Part shown: positions 23,604-34,179 of the stretch, one piece after another
Numbering within the stretch: position 1 is the first letter of the stretch
Layout: each line of letters begins with the position of its first letter
From: Golubevia sp. BC0850
Lineage: Eukaryota; Basidiomycota; Exobasidiomycetes; Golubeviales; Golubeviaceae
Assembly (NCBI GenBank): GCA_012976225.1
Contig: JAAVVG010000011.1
Coordinates: 496,001-560,000 of the forward strand
Direction: 5' to 3'
DNA: 64,000 nucleotides
Notes under the pieces: model-generated
The model's input: only the letters and a program-made list of their open reading frames with translations
Told to the model about the DNA's origin: nothing
The model's database searches: none
Translations under genes and position numbers: made by a program

Positions 23604-24899
23604 AGTGAGTAACCCCTCCCGCCCTCTCTCTTATCCTTCATCTTGGTCTACAGCTTCATTCTGACTATCGTCTCACTCCCTTTCCTCTCAACTCCTCTCT
23701 CCAGTGTCTAACCTAGTCAACAAAGTCTTCCACAGAAACTCCAACGACTCCAAGGACGCTTCAAATACTTCTACTGGCTCAACCGAGTCCAAGTCCTTGA
23801 ATAGCGGATCTATTTCTTCTGATTCTAAGTCTGCTGGTCTCCCAGCTGCTGGAACCGGTCGCTCTGCAGATGTCGCTCGCCCAGACGGAAGTCACCGTCA
23901 CACAGAAGGTCACTCGGAGAAGCAAGCTACCGACTTGTCCTCAGCCGACCCAAAGAATGTCACTCAAGAAGTTCACCACCTCGGTCACGTTACCAAGGAG
24001 ACCAAGCATCAACACGAAGTCGAAGATGTTGAACGTCAAAGAACCCTTCACTCTCACCAGTGAGTACAGTCGACTGCAAACCACCGAAGCTGTTCCAGAC
24101 CCCCTTCTCTCGCGCCTCTCATTCTGATCCGTCCAATTTTTCTAACTCCTTCTTTTGTCTCCCTACCTCTCTCAGTCAACACGTCCAACACCATGTCCAG
24201 CCAATCAAGCACGAGGAACACGGAGCTGAGCAGGTTGTCGCCAATCAGCACCCAGAGACTAAGGTCTCGGAGAAACACTCTTCTACCGATGCCGATGCTA
24301 AGCTTTTGGACTCCGTCACTTCAGGCCACAAAGATGAAGTCAACCACGCTGGTCTAGATCGTAAGGTCGTTGACAAGGGTGAATTCACCAAGGAGATTGA
24401 ACAGTGAGTCTTTGTTGCCCGCGTTCCTTTCTTTCTTTTCTATCCCAATCTCATCTCTCCCATCTCCAATTGTTATCTTTAACCCCCCTCAGTCACCATG
24501 TCGCCAACGTCATCCAACCAGTCATCGTGAGTACTCAAGAATGCTGCCGCTAGAACGATGAGTCAAACCTTGTCAAGCAGTTTCTGACTCGCTTCTCACA
24601 TCTTAACCACCTACTCTCAGAACCAAGACAGCCACGACTACAAGCGCATCCAAACTGTCATCCCAACTACCCACACCGTTCACCACGCTCCAATCGTTCA
24701 CGAAAGCACTGAACACGCTGCCATCTCCAAAGATGACTTCCTCAAGAATGGAGGAGTTCTCGGTTCCGAAAACAAGAACGCTGGTGATCTAGGAGTTCTT
24801 CACGATGGAAAGTGCGAGCGCAAAGTTGACGGAGTTGCTGAACAGCTCGAGCAAAAACTTGGTCTCGCTCCAGGTGCTACTACCAAGACTACTGTGTAA
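23604..24899 (+). CDS. His-rich conserved fungal 'allergen'-type protein
   Basis: No ATG precedes the long frame that opens at 23705 (MSNLVNKVFHRNSNDSKDAS with its M incomplete). The leader after the TATA box ends in A at 23604 followed by GTGAGT, and the acceptor CTCTCCAG leaves TG at 23705. Splicing therefore builds the start codon as A|TG. The remaining exons (23705-24059, 24176-24403, 24493-24526, 24621-24899) bring the product to 298 residues. It is hydrophilic and rich in His: VHHLGHVTKETKHQHEVEDV, HVQHHVQPIKHEEHG, HHHVANVIQPVINQDSHDYK, TVIPTTHTVHHAPIVHE. This matches a widespread fungal family often labelled 'allergen' in annotations, of unknown biochemical role. No signal peptide is seen. 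Stress or stationary-phase induction is suggested by the TATA promoter, as inference. Confidence 0.82.
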
Positions 24900-26143
24900 C
24901 TACAGCTGAAGGACTTTCCCTTATCTTTAACCTTTACGATCCATCCCTCTCCAAAACTCGAGATACCTCTATCTTACTAATGTCGTTCGCTTTAATTGTG
25001 TGTTCTTTCTAAATCTGCCGGATGTATACGTCTTAGCTCTTATTCACCTTGTTAGCTGTCCTTTTCAACCTTCGCATCTGAGAAATAAACAAGCATTTTA
25101 ATTTTCATCCATCACCTCAGTGTATCATGCGACCTTATCTATGTGCATTTCTAGGAACTCCAAACTCAAAGGAAAAGCTTGGCCGGCCAATCTCGTCTTT
25201 TCTTGCTTCTCTTGTCTTGTTCGTCGCGGTTTCCTGTTGTCCTCAGATCTCAGATCCGATTTGAGGTCGAGTGTCTGCCACTGTGTTTCTGTGGATGTGG
25301 TATGAAGAACTTTGACCACAGTTTGTAGTCAAGCGATGGTGAGAGGGTGGCTAAGAACATGGCCAGGGATCAAAGTTACTGGAACCCAAGGGAGGTAAAG
25401 CAGGGTGGCAAAGTGCTCTCCATCTTTCTTTCTCATCTCCTCTAAGAACTCAGCCTCTAATCTTACCAGAACATTTTCGACGAGGGCAAATTCCACTGGG
25501 GCAATACTTTGAGATCAAACTTTGCCTGTCTACCTGTCTCTTTGTTTGTGTCCATTAACTCCACGATCTATATCTAACGTTGATCCTTAATAGCGAAATG
25601 TATCCCTTGCTTGATTTAGCTCCAATTCAGAAAGTATAGAGGCTGTGAAAGAGACAGAGTGATCGATCAAAGAGTCGACTTTCCAACACAGCCAAGGCCG
25701 GCCGCTCAGACCTCCCCTTTCGTCTTCTCTCTCATATTCTCTCGACCAGCCAGGGTATATTCTCTCTGAGGACTGACTATTCTACATCTGGTTGACTCTT
25801 AATCAAGGCACTTCTTAGAAGTCTCACAAAGCGAGAGCTTCGTTGAGCCGTGACTGCTGACGACTGGTTACCTACCCCTTGTTTTACCTCTCTCTTCGCA
25901 CAATGATCTGTTCTTATAAACCCAAAGTTAGAACCTCAAGTGTGACAAACTTTTGTACAGCAACCATGGACGGCAGAGTAGCAGTTCACAGCATGCCGTC
26001 CCACTCCTACTTCCCAAAACAGGTATAAAAGAGCAGTTAAGACGTCCCGTCTCTACTCAAATGTATCACTCTTTTCTTCACCTACTACAAACCAATCTTT
26101 TCTCTCTCACACACATCTCAACAACTTTCAAGTCTCTTCAAAA
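24900..26143. other. Intergenic region with the next gene's promoter
   Basis: 1.24 kb without a supportable gene. It begins with the 3' UTR of the allergen-like gene, with an AATAAA near 25084. It ends with a TATAAAA box at 26024-26030 and a CT/CA-rich leader before the secreted-protein start at 26144. A near-palindromic AGATCTCAGATCCGAT sits near 25245. Confidence 0.4.
26024..26030 (+). promoter_or_regulatory. TATA box of the secreted repeat-protein gene
   Basis: TATAAAA about 115 bp upstream of the ATG, with a pyrimidine-rich leader in between. Confidence 0.55.
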
Positions 26144-26865
26144 ATGGTTTCCATTCGCATCACTTCATTCATTCTCGTAGCTTTGAGCCTCGTTTCAACT
26201 TCTCTCGGCGCCAATCTTCCACCTCAACATGATCCTCACGAAGTCGTACCACCTCTACACAAAGGTATGGATGCCAGAGCTCTTGGAGATCAACCACCAA
26301 TCCACCACCCAGAACATGGCCAACCTCCTATGGGTATGTCTGCAAATAATTTGATCTTTCTCAATTTTCTGATTCTTCTCATTCCCTCAAGCTAATAGTT
26401 GATCGTTTTTCTGTTCCACACTCGCAGTTCACGAGAGAGATGAGAAGCCACCTCAACCACCCCACCATCCAAAGGGATCCAAGCCTCACGTCTCCAGAGA
26501 CGACAAGCCTCGCCCACCTAAGGATGTAAAACCACCAAAGGACGGTCAACATCCAATTCATGAGAGAGACGATAAGTCTCAACCCCCAAAAGTTGTGAAG
26601 CCTCCCATGGACGGTCAACCTCCAAAAGGTGAGTCAACTTTACCGAATCAAGAAAGCCACTTTTCCACCCGTCCAACTTCTACCTCCCTTCCCCATAATT
26701 ACAGTCCACGAGAGAGACGACAAGCCTCAACATCCAAAGGAAGGAAAACCTCCAAAGGATGGACGTCAAATGCACGAAGGCAGAGGTGAAAAGCCATCCA
26801 AGAAACCTCACACTAAAGATGGCAAGAAAGATGGCAAGGGCGAACCTGTAAAGATTTCTGTCTAG
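26144..26865 (+). CDS. Secreted Pro/Lys/His-rich repeat protein
   Basis: Three exons (26144-26333, 26428-26628, 26705-26865) give 183 residues. A signal peptide (MVSIRITSFILVALSLVSTS, cleaved after LGA) is followed by a low-complexity mature chain rich in Pro, Lys, His and Asp. The chain is built from a repeat of the form VHERDDKPxxPKxxKPPKDG. One copy begins exon 2 (VHERDEKPPQPPHHPKG), another lies inside exon 2 (IHERDDKSQPPKVVKPPMDG), and a third begins exon 3 (VHERDDKPQHPKEGKPPKDG). Both introns interrupt the codon after its first base, directly before a repeat. The composition suggests an unstructured, wall-associated or extracellular matrix protein. No Cys are present in the mature part. 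No enzyme domain. Confidence 0.8.
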
Positions 26866-27412
26866 ACTCCGTGAGTCTTCTTTTCCAGATGTTTGGACAG
26901 TTCTAGTATGAGGGCCAAAATGTCGAACTCACACCAAACCCTTTGTCCCTTTCAATCTTCGATCTTCAGCCTTACTTGCTCGTAAAGCAAAAGCCTTTTT
27001 CTGAACTGGTCTCAGAGAAGATAGTCTTGCATGCTCGTAAATATTCATAGTACATAACGTCTGTTTTTCCACGATTCAGTCCAAACTTATTCTGTCCTTT
27101 AAGTAAGCTTATCCTTTTCTCTCACTTCTTGTTTTTTTGACGAATCAAAGATTCAACATGTTGAGTCTTTTCTTTTGGAGAGGCCTTAGAAAGAAAGACC
27201 TCCGATTTGACCAAGCACTTGTCGGATCCATCTCCATTCTTATTAATCAAAAGATTCTGGGATATCGCGCTCATCGTTCTTTCAAATCGAACGACATCTC
27301 AATCGCATTCCATCAATGCTTCTCCTTTCTTGCTTCATTCGTAGAGGATGATCTTGCTTCTGTATTTGAAGTTTATCCCACAGCTCACTTCGTGAAAGAA
27401 GTTGAATGGCGC
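26866..27412. other. Convergent intergenic region
   Basis: About 550 bp between the stop of the secreted repeat protein and the stop of the prenyltransferase gene. It holds both 3' UTRs. A plus-strand open stretch running into the prenyltransferase is antisense shadow. Confidence 0.35.
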
Positions 27413-29461
27413 TCATCTATTCCACAACTTCTCTTTGATCCAATCTCTACTTTCTATACTACAATTCAAAGCCTCGTCGATTTCTTTCAATCCCCATCTG
27501 CTAGCTTTGGAGCTTGTTTCGGACCTTTCTGTCACTCCATTTTCTTTTGAGTGAGCGTGCATAGCTAGAGCCGCCGTTCCAAGATACGAGTGCATGGCAT
27601 CAGGCGGATCACCTTCTACCTTCGAGACCCCTCCTATCGGTGACTGAGCATCCAACAGCCAAGTCAGATCTGGTAGAGGATTGATCAGTTGATGTCGATT
27701 CAAGATCTAGGGGAAGAAGAGAGATGTAGGGAGGAAATTAGGGGAAATGGTAAGAAGGCGAGTTTCATCTCTGCGCACTGGTAGCTTGAGATGAGGGGTC
27801 TTATGTTGCTGCGACAGAGAAGAATGGAGGGAGAGTAGTTTCTTAACGAGACTCACTTTCAAACCAGCTCCACACCAAAAGCTATAACAGCTGTCGCTAG
27901 GTTTCCCGATTCTACCGTTGAAACCAAGTTGATCCTGATCCGTATAGTAGAGTTCACCTTGCCTTGAGATTAACCACTTGACCGTATGTCCGATTTGATA
28001 AGATGTCAGCTTGTTCAAATTGTTTGACAAGGAGAGTGAAGCCAAGGCACAGTAAGTTGAGCCCCCTTGAAGTGAAAAGAGGAAAGCAGATAGAAAGAAA
28101 AGACAGACGTGAGCCAATGCAAGGTAGAAATCCTTTCCCAGAGTACAAATCTTTGATCAGTAGATAAAAGCTCACCATGCGATTCTTGAAGAGGAGCTTG
28201 TCCAAATCCGCCATCGTAACTCTGGTGAGACGAGAAGAGTAGAGTCAGCTTCGCCTTCTTTTTACCTTTTCCTTTCTCATACAAGATTCTCACCCTACTT
28301 CTCAAAATGAAATCTATCGAAGATCCAACATCTATGGAAGACCAGTCGTTAATCATATAACATATCGCAAAGGCACAGAAGATGAATCTTGCGTCGAATT
28401 CCTTGGACCCAGGAGTTGGCGCGAAACTTAGGTCGAAGGGTTGCGAGGATGGGACATCAGTACAATCTGTTGATTTTCAAGAAGATGAGATCGCTGGAAA
28501 AGGGAAAGGGTGTGGTGTCCAAGAAGCAGCCTCCTGACTCACCTTCCATCTGATTGTTGAGCCTCCTTCAAGTTGACCTTCAATCCTTCAACATCTACTC
28601 TACTGAAATCATCCCTTAGTATCGATAAAGAAAGGAGAGCTGTGTAGCTCATGGCTAGATTTGGGCTTTGAAAAACCTGTAACGAAGGAGATGGAAGAAA
28701 CGCTCCTTCAGTCTTGTTTCATGCTTGAGCACTCTGACAAGCCTTTGTTTCGGAACAAAACTTTCATAGAATAAGATGAGATGGGCATCGATGTGTCTGC
28801 GGGGTGAGATGAGGGAGAAAATAGGAAAGAAAGGAACTTACTGATCTGGAAGTCGAATCCGAATCTGGTCCTAAAGCAGAGGAACCTCTAAAACCACCAC
28901 CTCTACCTTTGGCTATTGATAGAAAAAGGAATACCAGATCTGAAGGATCAACATAGAGATTCCAGAGAGAGAAGATGGAGACTCTCTCGTCTTAACGGCT
29001 AACGCAGAGAACTCACGAAGTTGTCGGTCATAGATCCAATCTATCATCTCTCTTCTCTCTTCTTCCGGTAGTTTCTCTTCGATGACTCTTTTCTTATGTA
29101 TCGTTTCATTGGAACCTGGAACAGTCTCATCAGAAGGTTTCGAGGAAGGTAGATGATCTAGCAAATCGAGAGCTGAGAGACAAAAGTAAGCGATGGTCAT
29201 CCTGAGAAAAAGAGAGAAGGTCGGATGATCAAGATTGATACTAGCAGAAGAAACATATATAAGGAGTACTTTTAAAGGGGCAGAAGAGATGGAAATCAAG
29301 ATCGAACTGATGGAAACTTACCTCTGAGAATCTGCCGACTGATAAGCTGAAGGTAACATTCTTAGATGCCTCAACCAGAAGGAAATATGCTTGGCATGCT
29401 TGAAATCTGTTGCAGAGGGGAGCTGATCAACCTCAGTTGGAGCAGAAGTCGATTCTTGCAT
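27413..29461 (-). CDS. CDC43: Protein geranylgeranyltransferase type I, beta subunit
   Basis: Catalytic zinc subunit that, with the farnesyltransferase/GGTase-I alpha subunit, attaches geranylgeranyl to CaaX proteins such as Rho and Cdc42 in the cytosol. Eight exons (29461-29322, 29201-29017, 28912-28842, 28676-28543, 28426-28294, 28221-28176, 28065-27857, 27706-27413) give 403 residues. Family landmarks: KHAKHISFWLRHLRMLPSAY at the N-terminus; SPNLAMSYTALLSLSILRDD; DGSFAPTPGSKEFDARFIFC; YDGGFGQAPLQESHGGSTYC; and the zinc ligands in GKPSDSCYSFWCG (Asp, Cys) and DPPDAMHSYLG (His). An acceptor at CCTAAG was needed to keep DGSF in frame, because closer AGs lead to a stop. A truncated copy of the last exon lies inverted at 42.07-42.24 kb. 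Confidence 0.93.
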
Positions 29462-29705
29462 TTGGAGAGAATCGATGCGTGATAGGGAGAGGCTGGAGAG
29501 AGGAGTTGCAATTATCTCTCATCATCTCTCTCTCCTTCGGACCACCACCTTCCTCACAAATTCTAAGGCTCTCTTTAGCAAGATTCGAGTACCACCGCCT
29601 ACACTTCACTTTCAGCTGTGCGACGTTCAATCTAGAATGAATGGTCAGGTGAGAGCTCTGCTTCAAGTGAACCCTATTCACTCCTAATAATAATCAGCAT
29701 TCACG

Positions 29706-32700
29706 ATGAACAAGCAAGCGACTCCTTCTAATCGATCCAAGCCAACGAATTCAAATCAATCGCTGAGCGTAAGCAGGCATCAGAATCAAAGATCTTCAAC
29801 TCTATCTCCTTCCACCTCATCTCGTTCCGTCTCTCTGGCTGAATTACTTGAACCTCAATCCCACAACAACAACAATACCCGCTTAGCCAACTCTCCTCCA
29901 TCTTTTCTACCAAGATCCTCTTCTTCCAATCCTTCAAATAGCAATTCCTTCACTTCATCCTCTGTCAGTCTCGCTTCAGAGAGTCTAAGAAGGGTAGCTA
30001 GCAGTGCAACATTAAGAGCTTCATCTTCATCTTCATCTTCATCCTCAACCTCAACCTCTAATTCAACTTATTCACGTGCAAGAACTTCTTCGAGAGCTCC
30101 ATCTTTAGTTCCTTCGATCACTCCTTCTCTATCTCTTTCTCCTTCTTCCTCTTCTTTGGCTCAGCCTAGTACCTCTCAAGTCCACGTTCAATCAGCTTCA
30201 TCTCTATCTCCAAGCAAGTTATCCCTGACTAGCCCTAAGAACACAAGTAGTCAAGGAACCATCAAACAGAAATCGGAGGAACCAAGACAGAACTCGAGGG
30301 AGTCAATGAAAAGGAAATCAAGAGATCAAGACCCCCCACTCTCTAATCCCGCTTCTCCAACTTTAAGCGCTATCACCAATCCAACTCAATCACAGGAAGT
30401 CCCAACAACTTCAAGACCACGTCAAAGGTTAGCTGTGGCTGCTTCTTCTTCTAGACCTCAGACTTGGTTTGGTAGATTTAGTGGAGGTAATTCGAATGGA
30501 GTGGGCGGAGACGTAACAGCTCCTATCAAACAGACAGTTGAGAGTCAGGAAGTTCTGAGTAAAGAAGAAGCTGAATTCAGGAGAGGACTGGGAATGGTAG
30601 AAGGAATGGAAGGAGATCGAACTTTGAGAGTTAATGGTAGAGCTCAGGGAGCTGTGGATCCTACTTCTAGTGATACCGGTCGGGATGGAATGGACGTCGT
30701 GATGGAAGATGCGGAAAGAAAGGATTTCGAATCACAGGATAGTGATATGAAGGGTGAAGAAAGTCTTTCAGCTACAACTTTAACTCTACGTCCTAAGAAG
30801 CTTCAAGCTGCTGCGGCTGCAAATAGATCTACTTGGTTCTGGAATAGGGCTGGTGCTAATCAGGCAACTTCTCAAGATCCTTCTGAAGTGATTGATTCTA
30901 TCTCTGGAACGGAGGAGCAACGGGAAATAAACAATGAGGAGCCAGAGCAGAAGTTTGAGATTCCTTCTTCAGTCTCTTCTTATCCTGTGATGGAATCACC
31001 CTCTTCTAGTCCTTCCAACCTTCAACCTCCTCAATTCAATACGATACGCCAATCTGGCTCCTCCTATTCCTCGCCACTAAGGCGGCTCTGGGGAGGGACG
31101 ACAGAAGAGGTCGCAGGACAATCGATGGAACAACAGCCCGTCAAGGATTCCGTAGAAACGAGGAAGGAAGTAGTGCCAGCTCAATCAGCAGCTCTACAAA
31201 TAGAAGCCTCCAGCGCTTCACCCACCCTTGCAACTTCAAAGGGGTCGGAATGGTTCTGGTCGAGAAGAGGACAAACACTTCCCAAACAGGAAATCATCGA
31301 GTCTTCTTCATCTTCTCTGCCTCCTCAAAATGAGTCCTGTTCTCCTTCTTTCCCTCGAGCTGAAGCTTCAGCTCTGAGTTCTCAAGTTACTCAAAGTGAT
31401 TCAGCCTCCTATTCGGCCAATCAGGGTTATACCTATTCTTCTTACTTGGCCAGCTGGATTCCAACTTGGAGGACGAAAACTGGAGTTACAGATGCAGGAG
31501 ATACTTCTGAGGATGTGAAGATGAACTCGGAACCACAAGTTGAGGCTCAAACTCCGGCTCAGAAGATCAGAGCTGAAGCGTTGGCAAGACCTGAAGTTCA
31601 AAGGGAACCTTCTTCGTCTTCATTACCGATCTCGCTGGATCCTAATACCAGTGTCCTCAATTCAGTAACGAAGAAAGGATGGGTTGCCTACTTCAGTAGC
31701 AAGAGGTGAGTTTGAGAAGGAGAGGAAGGAAGATCTGTTTCTCCAACTCCTGACTTTCAGTCTCTCTATCTTCTTTCTGCTTTCTCAGTGCCAACAAACC
31801 TCGACCTGTCCTTCCGATCGAGGATGGACCGGAGGTGATGGATATCGATGATGACGACCTCTCTGGGAATCGAAACCATAAAAGTGGGACGCTTACTCCT
31901 CGAAGCTCGGTCTCGAATCCAACTGGAGGTAAGGAAACTGCCAGTTCGGCTGTTGCAGCTGGTAGACTTCAAGGAGCTAAAACTTCCTTTGAGGTTGCCG
32001 CTCCTTCGAAACTCAATTCATCGTCCAAAGGGAAGCAGCAACCTGCCAATCCTCCTTCCACGAAACCAAAAAAACCAGAGATTCCAACTCATCCAACTCC
32101 GCCACAGTCTAGGCCGATCACACCTCTCACAAACGACAAGTCGAAGGCTTCAGCTATCAAGAAAGCAGGTGTCGCAAACGCAGCGAATCCGAATGGGTCT
32201 GGCGGGAAACCTCTCAAAGCAGCTCCGAATCTCGTTCTTCCGAGCTTCGAGGACACCTTCTTTTCGCCTCCAAGATCCCTGCCTCCGAAAGCTGGGGTCC
32301 TTACTAGGACCTTGGCTGCTGTCGGATCTTACCTTCTGTCGATCCCTGCCGACTCTTCGAGGCTTCGGACAGCTCCAAGGAAGAGACGAACCTCCTCTCA
32401 GTCGTTCTCTCTTGGAGGACACGATGAGGATGACTCGAGCGTTGGGTTCGAGGCTATGGAGCAGCAACAGCGACTTCCTAGAGCTTGGAACGTCATCGGG
32501 GAGAAGGAGAGAGAGGCGAAGAGAGGCTGCGAGAACGTCAAGAAAGTCGTGGTCATTGGAATCCACGGCTGGTTCTCTCAATCGATCTTCAAGACTGTTC
32601 TGGGTGAACCAACCGGTACCTCTCTCAAGTTCGCTACCATGATGGCATCTTCGATCCGAAAGCACTTCAAAGAGGCTGATATGGAGCTCAACCCTGAAGC

Positions 32701-33754
32701 CATCACTGTGATTCCTCTTCATGGGGATGGGAAGGTGGCGGATCGAGTAGATAGGTTGTTCTCTGAACTGTTGAGCAAGCCGGAATGGGTAAAGGATATA
32801 GCTTCCTCTGATTCTCTTTTCGTCGCCGCTCACTCTCAAGGAGCGATCGTAGCCACTCACCTCCTAGCCAGATTGATCGAGCAGAAGCATTTCAATCCAA
32901 AGAAGACAAGGATCTGCTTCACCTCTCTTTGTGGAATCCATCACGGCCCTTTCGCTCATTTACGTTCAGCCGTAACCTCTTCATTCATCAATTACTTCGA
33001 AACAGCAGCTGCTAAAGAGCTGTTCGAATTTCAATCTTCAAACACTCAAGTCTCCAAGCACTACTCTTCAGCACTCAAGATCGTTCTTAATTCTGGAGTT
33101 AAAATCGTCTACGTCGCGAGTGTTGACGATCAAGTAGTTCCATTGGAGTCGGCTCTCAACGCTTCTGCTTCTCATCCTGCTATTCTAAGAGCTCTTTACA
33201 TCGATGGTCAATCTTTTCCTCAAACCGATTTCCTAACAAACCTTTTAGTCTTCTGCGTCAAAGTTCGTAACAGTGGAATCGGAGATCATAATCTTTTGAC
33301 TCTTCTGTCCTCAAGCGTGGCTGGAAGTCTTTACACTGGAGTGGGTCATTCTTTAATCTACGATGAACCTTCGACTTATGATTTAGCTACTAGATATCTC
33401 TTCGAGACTAGTCATCCGAATTCAATTCCAACCACTAGGAATGATGAGAAGAATCCTCCGGAATTGAAGACTATGGCTTTCGAGGCGCAGAAGTGGAACC
33501 CATATTCACTACCTTGGGCGCTGAGAGGTTTGTTGGAGGATGAAGATGTCAGGGATTTGTTTGAGGAAGACGTTAGGAAACTTTTGGAAGATTATGGGAA
33601 TTGGAATCCTACTACTAAAATTTTGAAGGATTTACAGTGGAGATTGGAACCTATGAAGATGGTCAAAGCTCCGAGATCGAAAGAGGTTGGATCCAGTAAT
33701 GCTCCGAATTCGAAGGAAGTTGTGGCTTCGAGTAGCAATAATTCAAAGCTTTAG
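29706..33754 (+). CDS. Large alpha/beta-hydrolase (putative lipase) with disordered N-terminus
   Basis: Two exons (29706-31705, 31789-33754) give 1321 residues. The first ~900 residues are disordered, Ser/Pro-rich and predicted to be phosphorylated. Short Trp-containing segments recur at spacing of about 50-120 residues: TWFGRFSGGN, TWFWNRAGAN, RRLWGGTTEE, EWFWSRRGQT, ASWIPTWRTKTG and GWVAYFSSKR. The hydrolase domain follows: VVVIGIHGWFSQSIFKTVLG (oxyanion-region HG), FVAAHSQGAIVATHLLARLI with the nucleophile elbow H-S-Q-G, then VASVDDQVVPLESALNAS (acid region) and TGVGHSLIYDEPS (catalytic His candidate). Fungal relatives are annotated as putative lipases or alpha/beta hydrolases without known substrate. 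No TM or signal peptide is seen. The start is the first ATG of the long frame, 245 bp from the divergent prenyltransferase gene. Confidence 0.8.
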
Positions 33755-34179
33755 ACTTCAAGGATTTGGGATACGTCCCCGTTTCTTCCCCACCGCCGGT
33801 TCTCGATTCCTCCAATGTTTTTCGCCAAGTCCATTCTCCACTTTCACTTTGTATGTCTTTTCGTTTCTTTGTAATACCTACCTTGACTTTTCTACCTCCA
33901 TCAAAGACACCAAGCATCAGATTTCCACGTTCTCTTCCCATGTTCTCCATCTCAACTCCATTCCAGCATCAAGCTTATGTGTGACAGATCTAGTTCTTTT
34001 TCTACTGGATGCAAAGACAAAGCTCGGACTTCTCGTAAAACGATGAAGTGAAGCAGAGACACGAGACGCGGTACGCGTAGATCCCGCTGAAGAAGTGTTT
34101 GGACCTTCATTCCTTCCTCTCTCCTCCTCCTCCTCCCATCTCACTCGTTTTTACAACAATCTCAACTTCCGAAAAGAAG
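33755..34179 (+). promoter_or_regulatory. Region between the hydrolase and MSH6
   Basis: About 425 bp. It contains ACGCGGTACGCGT-like sequence near 34067-34079. ACGCGT is the MluI cell-cycle box bound by MBF in ascomycetes, where it controls S-phase genes including MSH6; here the match is imperfect (TACGCGTA with a neighbouring ACGCGG) and lies about 100 bp before the MSH6 start. Control by an MBF-like factor is inference. Confidence 0.4.

Noticed and set aside
32150-32860. 236-codon minus-strand open frame inside the hydrolase gene
   Set aside because: It lies fully antisense to a strongly supported exon, is Arg/Ser-rich as expected of a shadow frame, and has no start context or domain.
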